In this document: positions 1-8,388 of the stretch, piece by piece
Numbering within the stretch: the stretch's first letter is position 1
How the letters are laid out: every line of letters starts with the position of its first letter
DNA from: Gracilaria vermiculophylla
Lineage: Eukaryota > Rhodophyta > Florideophyceae > Gracilariales > Gracilariaceae
Length of the DNA: 23,723 nucleotides
NCBI GenBank assembly: GCA_019155205.2
Contig: JAHNZQ020000181.1
Location: 232,943-256,665, forward strand
Direction of reading: 5' to 3'
Translations under genes and position numbers: made by a program
The notes under the pieces: model-generated
What the model was told of the DNA's origin: nothing
Database searches by the model: none
The model's input: only the letters and a program-made list of their open reading frames with translations

Positions 1-2
1 AC

Positions 3-131
3 GCACCCGATCACCCCACCAAGGCCGACTCACCGAGCCTTTCAGTAAACCCTTTACTTCCGACTTTTGAGCCTCCCGGAGTCCCTTTGGTCTCGGCTCT
101 CACACCCGACCTACTGGGTGTGCCACAATAA
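3..131 (+). CDS. Possible C-terminal end of an upstream gene (5' truncated)
   Basis: One plus-strand frame is open from the window edge to a TAA at 129-131, giving 42 residues with no start in the window. The peptide is rich in Pro, Leu and Ser and ends in LLGVPQ, which suggests a disordered tail. The base composition is clearly more C-rich up to the stop and turns AT-rich right after it, as expected at a coding/3'UTR boundary. No family is recognisable from so short a piece. A chance open frame of 43 codons cannot be excluded. Confidence 0.4.
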   Translation, partial: APDHPTKADSPSLSVNPLLPTFEPPGVPLVSALTPDLLGVPQ

Positions 132-2062
132 ATCACCGCAACCTTCTATAAGTGAATTGACGCTCAGACATTGCAAATGCGATTTTCTCTGGCGCACTTT
201 CAGGTAATCGTTTCAGCATTTCTTTCTATAACGAGTCATAAACAAATGAGGAAAACAAAGCATTGGATGCCCGCCATTATTGTTTTTACCCAACTGGAAA
301 AAAACACGCAAATGAGAACTGTCTGAAACACTGCAGATGCAAAATCACTTACCGAATTGTTGAATAATACGAAAACGGCTCACTTGCAAGCGTTCTGGTC
401 TCCTGACGAAAGAAAGCTATATTCTTACGAACGCTACTTTACACAGTTGCCCAGACGCTGCTTTGTAGATGCAGTACTTTAGAAATTTGAATATCATTAC
501 CAACTTTGGAGTCTGCCTTCTCTTCCTTCGCAGCTTGACGAAACCAACTTCCATGCATATCAACTCCTACCACCGCCTTCGTTTCTGCGGGATTGGTCGG
601 GAGCGACACATACTTCTCTTAATATTGTTCAAGATTATGAGTCAAAAAGTGGAAACCATATCTTATAGCTTCAAATTTGACAATTTCTAGAGTGTAGTGT
701 TGAATGGTGCCCAATACGCTCCAGTGATGACCCCACCATTATTGCTTTCCATACGCTCTCATTATATTAAAACTTATATTCTTGTTCGGGGCTAGACAAA
801 TGTACGCACAACCATACATTAAGAAATGGAGTTTGCCTGAGCTAAATATTTCCAATACGCAATGACTTTCGTTAGAGCACTAACAAGCAGTGGTAACTTT
901 ATCATCAGCGCATAGCACAGAAGAGTAGAAAACACAGTCGGTGTCTTCGCGTGCCTTCACGTGCATGTGCGGTGCTCTATCGACACCATGCCCATGCGAC
1001 ACGTAGACGAACGTTCCTTCCCATGATCCGTGCTTCATTCCTGTCGAAGGTCTTTTAGTGCCCTGGTTTGGTTTCACCCACGTTGTTCCGTTTGCTCTCG
1101 GCTGAAAAAGTTCGTGAGTCGACTTTGACTTGTCACAAGAGCTCAGAAAGCACTCCTTTTCAGGGAGAAACTCCCTGTGAAAATCCGCGATGCACTCATT
1201 CATCTACTATAGCCCTAGTGGTTACCTTGCATTTCTCTCCATGTTGTATCTGAGACATGACAAGAAATATGAAACTCGGACTACATGTTGCTGGTGTCAC
1301 GGAAATCATCGATATACTGCAATGGTTGACCTTATGATTCTCGGATGCAGAATGACCTTCTTCCACTTTTATGTTAAAGCAAACAAATTGACTAGATTGG
1401 AGATTATCTCTGAAATGGAAAACTGCAGGGGCTGAGTTAGACCGCACTGTTGAAATGCAAAGTGCATCTGTTCATCATCCCTTGATATGCGATGAAGTGT
1501 GTAAATTCAGCTTGGAGAATAAGCAGTGACACTGTGCAGACGATATGCCCCTGAGGTCTAGGCCTAAACACAAAAGCCGGCAGCACGCAAGAATAATGTA
1601 CAGATGATCATGACCCACTTCATAATCGTTCAGACAAATCCGTGAACGGGAATTACAGATTGAAAGGCTTATTTGGTTGCTCCGTACCGTTACTTCGGTA
1701 AAGATTGATGAGATAAGCACCGTCTGTTTATCGAAGCATCGCTGAGGACTCCTGATCCCACTTCACATCCACACTTTGACCTTGATTTCTGCAAAAGTTT
1801 TGAAAAGGGTAACGGGGATCAATTTTCGCCTATTTCCCAATTTGGCACACTTCAGGTGTTGTCAAAACACAATTCCCAGTGTTTTACGGCACTACTTTGC
1901 CACGGGTGGCCCTAACCTCTAGTACAGTATGCTAAATGGTGAACGCTAAGACGATCCTCGAAAACTTCGCATGACCCACATGCGTTTTCGCCATTCATCG
2001 GAGATTCGGGCAGTACGCTCCGCCTGTTCCCCAACACCACAAAACGCAGCCAAATTTCAGTC
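132..2062. other. Intergenic region, no supportable gene
   Basis: About 1.9 kb between the partial left-edge frame and TECR. Only short open frames are present (longest 107 codons, 880-1203 on the minus strand), none with a recognisable motif. A small hairpin (7-bp arms AAAACAC/GTGTTTT, 1864-1885) lies about 180 bp upstream of TECR. A CACGTG box sits near 959-964 in a locally GC-richer patch. The TECR promoter must lie at the right end, but I see no clear TATA box there. Confidence 0.5.
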
Positions 2063-2974
2063 ATGAGAGTATCGGTCGAATCGCGCGGGGGACGAGATCT
2101 GGGCTCATTTACGCTCAAGGAAGGTAGTACGGTCGTCGCCCTCCAGAAGGCCTTTCATCAGGCCTACAGCAAATACTACCCCGATCGCCAACGTTTTTAC
2201 GCAAAGCAAGACTCTAGTACGGCCAAGAAGCCGGTTGCGCTTTCCGCTGAAGATTTGTTGCCAGATGGTAGTACCCTCGTCTTCAAAGACCTGGGTCCTC
2301 AAATTCTGTGGAAGACTGTGTTTCTTGTAGAGTATCTTGGTCCTTTGTTGCTTTACCCTTTGTTTTACGTTCAGCCCTCTTGGATCTACGGTTCCTCTTA
2401 CCCGCCAATTTCGTCTCAAGCTAGAGAAGTTCAACTTGCCGCTTTGATCGCATGGACTTTTCATTACGCTAAGAGAGAATTTGAAACTCTATTCATTCAT
2501 CGTTTTTCGCATGCCACCATGCCGCTTCGCAACTTATTCAAGAACTCCTCTTACTATTGGGGGTTTGCAGCATACGTTGCTTATTTTGTTAATCATCCTT
2601 TGTACACGCCCCCGACTGTGGAACAGATGGTTATTGGTATGAGTATTTTTTATTTCATGGAGTTTGGAAATTTCGGTACACATTGGACGTTGAGAACCTT
2701 GCGTCCGCCTGGCACAAAGATTAGGAAGATTCCTCGGGGTGGTTTGTTCGAGTATGTTTCGTGTCCAAATTATACTTTTGAGATCCTGTCATGGTTGGGA
2801 TTCAACATCATGACCAATACCATTCCTGGCGTCCTGTTCATGCTTGCAGGCGCCTTTCAAATGCTGCTATGGGCCAAGGGGAAGCATCGCCGCTACAAAA
2901 AAGAATTTGATGGAAAAGATAATCGACCTTTGTATCCACCATACAGAAAGATTCTTATTCCCTTCCTCTACTGA
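2063..2974 (+). CDS. TECR: Very-long-chain trans-2,3-enoyl-CoA reductase (TECR/TSC13/CER10 family)
   Basis: The product has 303 aa, close to the usual length of about 300-310 for the family. Residues 1-80 resemble the N-terminal ubiquitin-like domain of TECR (MRVSVESRGG, then a lysine- and tyrosine-rich stretch ending in STLVFKDLGPQ). Residues 85-303 form the membrane-embedded steroid-reductase C-terminal domain with several hydrophobic helices. The family hallmarks FGNFGTHWTLR, GGLFEYVSCPNYTFEILSW and WAKGKHRRYKKEF are present, and the protein ends in ILIPFLY like its homologues. The family catalyses the last, NADPH-dependent step of ER fatty-acid elongation, reducing trans-2-enoyl-CoA to acyl-CoA for sphingolipids and other very-long-chain lipids. 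ATG 2063 is the first Met in frame and no intron is needed. It faces the helicase gene across a 141-bp convergent gap. Confidence 0.93.
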   Translation: MRVSVESRGGRDLGSFTLKEGSTVVALQKAFHQAYSKYYPDRQRFYAKQDSSTAKKPVALSAEDLLPDGSTLVFKDLGPQILWKTVFLVEYLGPLLLYPLFYVQPSWIYGSSYPPISSQAREVQLAALIAWTFHYAKREFETLFIHRFSHATMPLRNLFKNSSYYWGFAAYVAYFVNHPLYTPPTVEQMVIGMSIFYFMEFGNFGTHWTLRTLRPPGTKIRKIPRGGLFEYVSCPNYTFEILSWLGFNIMTNTIPGVLFMLAGAFQMLLWAKGKHRRYKKEFDGKDNRPLYPPYRKILIPFLY

Positions 2975-3115
2975 GACTCCGAGTTCCCACAAAGAACCTC
3001 GTTTCGCTCGTAAGCTCAAGTTAGCCTCTCCAACGAATGCCACATTCATCAAAAGAGAACTCGTAATCCTTTTTTTTTTCTCTCTTGTACGCATGCATTT
3101 GGAGGGGCCCAACCA
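2975..3115. other. Short convergent spacer with T10 tract
   Basis: A 141-bp gap lies between the stop codons of TECR (+) and the helicase (-). It contains an uninterrupted run of ten T at 3070-3079. Both transcripts must terminate within or across this gap, so overlapping 3'UTRs are likely. That is inference from spacing only. Confidence 0.4.
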
Positions 3116-5764
3116 TCATACTCGATTCATCTGGTGCTTTTGATCATCTTCAGCAAGTTCCACGATCTTTTGCTGAACTGCTTTATAGAATTGCTCGAGC
3201 CCGTTTATTATGTCCGCATGGGAGTTGATTGTCCTCTTGATAGCTTTTCTTGTCCAACCGGGCAGATGACTGTAGACATGTTTGTGTCTGAAGCGACAAT
3301 CCACTAAAAGAATGGCGCCATAGTCGTATCGATGACGCAGGACCCTTCCCAATGCCTGATTCATTGCTCGAAATGCTTGCATTTCATACCACTCACCCCC
3401 TGATTGCAACTCCATCCGTTTCTGCTGCAGTCTGGTTCGATCATTCCAAGCTTTTTTGCGCTTCACGACCAGATCGCCAATGTACGGGAAGGGTATTCCA
3501 ATCAAAATCACTCCTCTTGAAGTGTCGTCTCTGAAGTCAATTCCTTCAGATAGCTTTCCACGACAAACGGCAAATAGCAGAGCCCCGTCCGCTGAACTGG
3601 AGCCTCTTTGATATGCACCAACTACGTTATCGAAGTCTTCTCCTCTTTGATTTGGCTCCATCAGTACAGTACCTTTGGCACTTTCAAGTCTTTCCCAAGC
3701 ACCGGAAACTATCCACCTTTTCTGGAGCTGGTCCATCATACGGTAGCTTGGAAAGAAGACGAGAACACCTCCTGGGATAACCTTACAATAATCAACCAGA
3801 GCATCACCCAAAGCGTCTTGGAAGGCAAAAGTGGACGATCCTCGAAACGTTGCGTCAAACAAGACCTTCTTTGGACCCTCCCCTGCTACACCGACGAATA
3901 GTTGGTTCTCGACGTTGACCACATGCGGCAGAGTCTTGGAAATTGAAAATGATGTACCCAGCTCACCAGCAAAAGAACCAATCGGTGTCAACGTACCAGA
4001 AGTCACGATAACCGAACGTGCCTTGGAAGATATCTCACGGAAGCAAATGGCAGCGTTCAAACAACATATACTAAGGTTTACAGCTGTCACAAAATCGGCT
4101 GTGCGTCTGACAACAACCATCGTAAAGTCATCTGGGTGGTCGAACAGATACTCAAGAGTCGTAAGCATCTTGTTCACAATAGACAAACCTCGAGAAACCC
4201 ATGCTTGGATTTCATTGCGAGATTCCAGTTTCTCACGTTTTTCTTTTCGACGCGCTTTCCGTGGTTGAACTCCTGTTTCGTCACCATTTCGAAGACCGTT
4301 TACGTTTGGGTCACGTCCATATCCGTAGAATGCTGTATATTTGGAAATATTCTCATGAGGGTCCTTTGGTTGAGTCGGAGACAAAGTCTGGATAGAGAGG
4401 TCGATATCACCACTTTCGTCTTTCTCAGCCTTTCGTTTTCTGGTTTCATCACCGTCCCTGTAGCTTACGATCAGCTCGTATGCGGATTTCCATTCGGCGA
4501 TCTTAGGGGATGAAATTTCCACTGCATCGAGTTTGATGAGAATCTCATCTTGTTCGAAAACGGCGTCCTCTTGTCTATCCCTGTCTTTTAAAGCTCCCGA
4601 TGCCACAATATTTTCAGTCATGGTTACAACTTTGTATAGTAGATCCTTGATCTTCGAATATGCTGTCTTCAATTCTCCGTTGGAGTTCAACGAGAGCATT
4701 TTGTCGATTTGCCCCGCAGCTTGTGACATAACGGCAATGTCTGCATCGAAGCTGGCGCTTTCTCGCGCATAACTCTCAATGTTGTGGGCCTCGTCAAGGA
4801 TCACGATGTCACCAGAGACATTTATACCGCGAGCTTTTCTACATACCGGGTCGATGAGAAAGCTATAGGGGCAAAGAATGAGTTGAGCCTTCTGATACAG
4901 GTGGTGACTTGCATAATATGGACATCCGCAATGCTTTTTGCCAAGTTCAACAAGTTCTTCAATATCCCATGGTTGGTGGTCAAGCTCTTGGCTGTTTGCA
5001 AGATTCTCAGATCTGCAAGAGAATAAGCAAGCATTATTTGCTGATAGTAGTAGCTTACATGCCTCATCTCTGCTCGGAGCAGCTTTAACGACTTCGTTTA
5101 TGCAGTATTCCTTTCTTGAAGCCAGAATTGACAATGATGGCGTGTATTTGGTCTTACGAAGCTCGCTAATGACTTGTGTCACTTGAGAATGTGTTCTGGT
5201 GGCATAAAATATACGCGGAACCTTGGGTTTCAGTTCGGGCTCTTCGTGAGCAGCTGCTTCATCAGAATCATCGAGTGGAATTTCTGAACGCATCGAAAGC
5301 AGTTTCTCAAACATAAAAGCGTTCTCGGGCTGTTCATCCTGCCTTCTTTGGGCTCGATACTGTGTCGGGTTTTGCCATGATGTATCCCGAAATCTCTTGG
5401 GTGATGCAAAATCCATGTCATCATCATCATCTTCTTCGCCTTTGAATTTGCCTGACAAAACTACGTTCTTTTGCTCGGATGCTAGCGGTTGATCCCTTTG
5501 TGGTAATAGGGGCCTTAAGACAGGCTTAGCAGGCGTCTCATGGGTTTCGGTGTCTTGCAATTCGATGAAATGTTGTTGAACAGCGAGAGAAGAACATAAT
5601 AGCGCAAGACTCTTTCCAGTACCAGTTGGGCTTTCGATGAGAGCATGTTCTCGTTTCTTGGCAGCTGTGACGACGGCGTGCATAAGCGCGTTTTGCGCGC
5701 GATAAGGTGTATAGGGAAAGTGCACTGGAACTCCAGCAACATGAAGTTTGGCCTTGCCATGCAT
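3116..5764 (-). CDS. BRIP1: FANCJ/BRIP1-type DEAH DNA helicase with Fe-S cluster
   Basis: This is an 882-aa superfamily 2 helicase of the XPD/Rad3 class, intronless. Walker A SPTGTGKS lies at 45-52 and the DEAH box at 324-327 (VILDEAHNIE). Four cysteines at 221, 236, 246 and 281 match the spacing of the FANCJ 4Fe-4S domain. The stretches WDIEELVELGKK, CPYY and ARESAS around the Fe-S domain and GGEWYEMQAFRAMNQALGR near the C-terminus (helicase motif VI) resemble FANCJ more than DDX11, RTEL1 or XPD. FANCJ unwinds 5'-3', including G-quadruplexes, in replication and crosslink repair in the nucleus. An acidic insert (EEDDDDDMDF) follows motif I, and a basic stretch (PRKARRKEKREK) lies in the middle. 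The long BRCA1-binding tail of animal FANCJ is absent, as expected outside animals. The start is ATG 5764; the frame continues only a few codons upstream, without ATG, to a TGA. Confidence 0.9.
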   Translation of the reverse strand: MHGKAKLHVAGVPVHFPYTPYRAQNALMHAVVTAAKKREHALIESPTGTGKSLALLCSSLAVQQHFIELQDTETHETPAKPVLRPLLPQRDQPLASEQKNVVLSGKFKGEEDDDDDMDFASPKRFRDTSWQNPTQYRAQRRQDEQPENAFMFEKLLSMRSEIPLDDSDEAAAHEEPELKPKVPRIFYATRTHSQVTQVISELRKTKYTPSLSILASRKEYCINEVVKAAPSRDEACKLLLSANNACLFSCRSENLANSQELDHQPWDIEELVELGKKHCGCPYYASHHLYQKAQLILCPYSFLIDPVCRKARGINVSGDIVILDEAHNIESYARESASFDADIAVMSQAAGQIDKMLSLNSNGELKTAYSKIKDLLYKVVTMTENIVASGALKDRDRQEDAVFEQDEILIKLDAVEISSPKIAEWKSAYELIVSYRDGDETRKRKAEKDESGDIDLSIQTLSPTQPKDPHENISKYTAFYGYGRDPNVNGLRNGDETGVQPRKARRKEKREKLESRNEIQAWVSRGLSIVNKMLTTLEYLFDHPDDFTMVVVRRTADFVTAVNLSICCLNAAICFREISSKARSVIVTSGTLTPIGSFAGELGTSFSISKTLPHVVNVENQLFVGVAGEGPKKVLFDATFRGSSTFAFQDALGDALVDYCKVIPGGVLVFFPSYRMMDQLQKRWIVSGAWERLESAKGTVLMEPNQRGEDFDNVVGAYQRGSSSADGALLFAVCRGKLSEGIDFRDDTSRGVILIGIPFPYIGDLVVKRKKAWNDRTRLQQKRMELQSGGEWYEMQAFRAMNQALGRVLRHRYDYGAILLVDCRFRHKHVYSHLPGWTRKAIKRTINSHADIINGLEQFYKAVQQKIVELAEDDQKHQMNRV

Positions 5765-6251
5765 GTGAAAGTAGTGCAACTGAGACGCTCATCTGCAATA
5801 CATGCTGCGGTAGAAATGTTACGGATTATCAATTGTTACCCCATGTATCAGTCAAAGAAGTTTGGCAAGATCTGTTGACGGATGCGCTCTTGAAAACTGT
5901 GATTCCTCACTCCCCAGCACTTGACGGGTCGCCTAATTTTTTGTCGCCGAATCTTGCTTTTTGCTCGGCGAAAGTCACAGGACACTTTCGTTGGCAAGAT
6001 TAGCCGAGTTCCAAGCACTGTACACCTAGCTAGAGGCGGCAGTGTAGCAAACGGCAGTGGCGATTGTGACCTAATTATCAGACCATCGAGATCCGACGAA
6101 CGGCGATTGACAAATCTTGCAATGATGAACTGCCTTCCGTGATGTATGAAAGTCAGAAGGCTGACGAGACTTCAGGAGCTCACTTTCACACACTGTTTGT
6201 GTTTGACTGAACCTATTACCCATATTTGACTCAGCTGCAAAGAACAAATGA
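5765..6251. other. Helicase upstream region
   Basis: 487 bp between the helicase start and the stop of the next minus-strand gene. It should carry the helicase promoter and the 3'UTR of the coiled-coil gene. A 6-bp inverted pair (CGCCGA/TCGGCG, about 5944-5970) is visible, but there is no TATA box I would defend. I see no further gene. Confidence 0.45.
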
Positions 6252-6857
6252 TTACCATGATAACTGCTTTCTCAAGGTCTTGTACATGTTGCTCACGTGT
6301 CTCATAGTGACAAGAGCCGCCCATCCAGTGAACCCGTTGGGACCATTCTTTTGCTGCCGTAGCTTTTCAAGTTCCTTACTTTCTCGCCTAAGGGCGTTCA
6401 CTCGGGCTTCCAACAATTGGCGTTCCATTTTGGTGGAAATTAGTGTTTTCTTGTCCTTGACTTCCAACTCCCCGTATACTCCGCATTCGCCCTTCAAAGG
6501 CTTATCACATAGTGTACTTCTTTCAATTGCCAATTTCTTCTTCTTCTCAGACTCTTTGAGCTTTAAAATTGCTCCATGGAGGTCAAACTCTTCTCCATTT
6601 GTTCCGTCAAGAGAGTCGCTCTCAGACTTAGATTCGAAGCAGAACGGATCACCAAGAAAAGTTGTACGGATATCACGTCCCAATTGGCATTCCTCCTTCC
6701 CGAGCGTGGCGATGATTTCGAAGGTGTCCATTTCTTTTTCATGTTTGTTTAGAAGAGCTTCCATTGTGTCGCAGTACTTCATTTCAAAGGTGTCGCGCGC
6801 GTCGTTATCCAACAGAGGTCGGTGGTTCAGATGACTTATGATAACGGCAAGCTTCGT
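6252..6857 (-). CDS. Unrecognised acidic coiled-coil protein, main (3') exon
   Basis: The frame is open from about 6872 to a TAA at 6252-6254, and up to 201 codons belong to this exon. The product is rich in Lys and Glu. A likely coiled coil lies near the C-terminus (MERQLLEARVNALRRESKE), followed by a short conserved-looking end (NGFTGWAALVTMRHVSNMY). The first in-frame ATG is at 6782, but coding-like sequence (PETKLAVIISHLNHRPLLDN) continues upstream of it, so an earlier exon is likely. An AG acceptor (CACCTGAG, ending at 6858) would join in frame to a donor at 6942. I do not recognise the family; a structural or chromosome-associated coiled-coil protein is only a guess. If unspliced, the protein would be 176 aa from 6782. 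Confidence 0.5.
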   Translation of the reverse strand, partial: TKLAVIISHLNHRPLLDNDARDTFEMKYCDTMEALLNKHEKEMDTFEIIATLGKEECQLGRDIRTTFLGDPFCFESKSESDSLDGTNGEEFDLHGAILKLKESEKKKKLAIERSTLCDKPLKGECGVYGELEVKDKKTLISTKMERQLLEARVNALRRESKELEKLRQQKNGPNGFTGWAALVTMRHVSNMYKTLRKQLSW

Positions 6858-6942
6858 CTCAGGTGCGTGTACGGTGGAACTGAAAGAAGCTTGCGACCAG
6901 GAGTTTCATCCACCTCCACGTATGATGACTCTCTTTAAATAC

Positions 6943-7077
6943 CGACGTCTTGCCATCAATTCCTCTGGTCGCAGATGACCCACAATCCTCAAATTGAATA
7001 TCGTTGTCACGCTCGCGTTCACCATGTTGCACTGCTTCCAATCCAAACGACGATTCGCCGATTTCGATCAGCACATG
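6943..7077 (-). CDS. Possible 5' exon of the coiled-coil gene
   Basis: An open minus-strand frame (reading LIEIGESSFGLEAVQ onwards, ending in GIDGKTS) stops being plausible at a TCG|GTATTT donor at 6942. Splicing from there to the acceptor at 6858 removes 85 nt and keeps frame with the main exon. There is no ATG in this frame before a TAA at 7078-7080, so either the true first exon lies further upstream or the frame is fortuitous. An alternative acceptor with a better pyrimidine tract (CTTCTTTCAG) would need a different donor phase. Confidence 0.3.
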
Positions 7078-7664
7078 TTACGGATAACGTAGGAATTTCG
7101 TACCTTAATCGTTGTTAGGACGAGTTTATGAGGTCATGATGCTCTTCTGAGATTAAGGTATGTTCTAATTCATGACCTCGAATTCTTCGCTTGCAAACCG
7201 CTCAGATTCTAATTGATTCTATCATGGACCACCATCGCATAACTAGATCCGAACATTTTGGTACCAATATAGAACAATTGTCACGTTGCTAGTTGTTTTC
7301 AATTGCATGAGCACCATTTCATAGCGCTTTTACGATAAACAAACCCGAAAGTCGTAGAAGGCGTCGTGAAACACTAATTAAAAGTATCACAAACATCAGA
7401 TGGTCAAGTATATCTGATAAGCATGTTATGACAGTTGTTGAGCAAAATCAATCATTACGCCGAGTAGAGCCCGGTGGTCGCTTGAAAACCAAACGAGTAT
7501 ATCCTAGTTTGAGATCTGAAGCTACGAAGAACCGATGGTTCAATCACGATTAGGGTTGAGTCTTCAGATGAATTGAAATGGATGTTCGATTAGTCTTCAC
7601 AAATGGAATTCAGGACGCCCTGTTCTCGAATCGAAGCAGTTTTCAGTCTTGCTCCAGTCTGGGT
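7078..7664. other. Divergent intergenic region
   Basis: About 590 bp of AT-rich sequence between the minus-strand coiled-coil gene and the plus-strand small gene. Its left part holds the interleaved inverted repeats at 7101-7179. The rest shows no open frame of note and no RNA gene that I can recognise. It probably carries both promoters. Confidence 0.45.
7101..7179. repeat. Two interleaved perfect 10-bp inverted repeats
   Basis: TACCTTAATC (7101-7110) pairs perfectly with GATTAAGGTA (7151-7160). GAGGTCATGA (7130-7139) pairs perfectly with TCATGACCTC (7170-7179). The order is A-B-A'-B', so both stems cannot form as simple nested hairpins. As RNA they would form a pseudoknot or two alternative stems; as DNA they would be two dyad sites. 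Function is unknown. Confidence 0.6.
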
Positions 7665-7672
7665 TATAAAAG
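7665..7672 (+). promoter_or_regulatory. TATA box (TATAAAAG)
   Basis: A perfect TATAAAAG lies 119 bp upstream of ATG 7791. It is followed by a pyrimidine-rich leader (CTCTCTTCTTACTTCACAC) suited to an initiator and 5'UTR. This is the only consensus TATA box I found upstream of a gene in the window, and it supports the small downstream gene being real. Confidence 0.6.
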
Positions 7673-7790
7673 TTGATCTTGACCGAGTCTCCCATCGCAC
7701 CGCATCCTTTTCCCCGACCCACTACATCCAACTGTTTTTGTCAATCTGCTCTCTTCTTACTTCACACTAAAAAAATTGTTCAACGTCAAG

Positions 7791-8234
7791 ATGGTTACTC
7801 ATTCTGAGCTCATGTTGCTGGGAGCTGACGCGACACGCGGGTCATTGCGAATGGTGGGCTACTTCTCTAGAATTGTTGTGAACAGGCATAACAATCAAAA
7901 CGAAACCCAGAAGAAAAGTTCGAAGACATGGGAGGAAGATATCTGGATGTCCGGAGCTGCAGAAAGTTATGAAAAGATGCGCGGCACAACGAATTCGAGG
8001 GGGTGCACTCCACCCATAGCAGAGCGCAACCGTGCCGCGTGTGGAGAGACTCAGTGCCGATGCGATGCTAAGAAAAGATCGAAGTCATGGAGATACAAGA
8101 AATTGTGCCAAAACATTTTCGGGAAGCTCTCAAGACGCTTCAGACGCCATTGTCGCGGCGTTCATTGCGCGAAGGATGTTCAACGCTGCGACGGACTGCC
8201 AGATGATGTAGCACTGCTTAGAAGTGCTGCATAG
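7791..8234 (+). CDS. Small Cys-rich basic protein of unknown function
   Basis: The product has 147 aa from ATG 7791 (context GTCAAGATGG, a good eukaryotic start). The N-terminal half has no cysteine and carries no clear signal peptide. The C-terminal half (residues 72-133) contains eight cysteines, at 72, 84, 89, 91, 106, 121, 126 and 133, among many Arg and Lys residues (KLSRRFRRHC). This could be a metal-binding or nucleic-acid-binding module, but no known zinc-finger spacing is matched. The TATA box and pyrimidine-rich leader upstream are the main support; no homologue is recognised. The stop is 155 bp before the first AI-2E start on the same strand. Confidence 0.5.
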   Translation: MVTHSELMLLGADATRGSLRMVGYFSRIVVNRHNNQNETQKKSSKTWEEDIWMSGAAESYEKMRGTTNSRGCTPPIAERNRAACGETQCRCDAKKRSKSWRYKKLCQNIFGKLSRRFRRHCRGVHCAKDVQRCDGLPDDVALLRSAA

Positions 8235-8388
8235 GTCGTCCAGAATATGATTAAGCAAGGGCGGGAGTGGCTGCCTGCGATGCAGAGCTGAATCAAAGGC
8301 TGTATCGCGTAGCAAACGGTCATCCACGCTGCACCTGACGCGGCGCAGGATTCAAAAAACGGTCAGTCTTACAACGCACGGAGGACAG

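Noticed and set aside
469..690. 73-codon plus-strand open frame
   Set aside because: Composition follows the AT-rich intergenic background and no motif is visible.
880..1203. 107-codon minus-strand open frame with a true ATG
   Set aside because: No domain, signal or promoter support. It is isolated in a 1.9-kb gene-poor region, and its length is compatible with chance in a locally GC-richer patch.
3352..5186. Several plus-strand open frames of 60-145 codons
   Set aside because: They lie antisense within the helicase coding sequence and lack any domain; they are shadows.
5765..5779. Helicase start at 5779
   Set aside because: That codon is TTG. The first ATG is 5764, and an in-frame TGA lies a few codons above.
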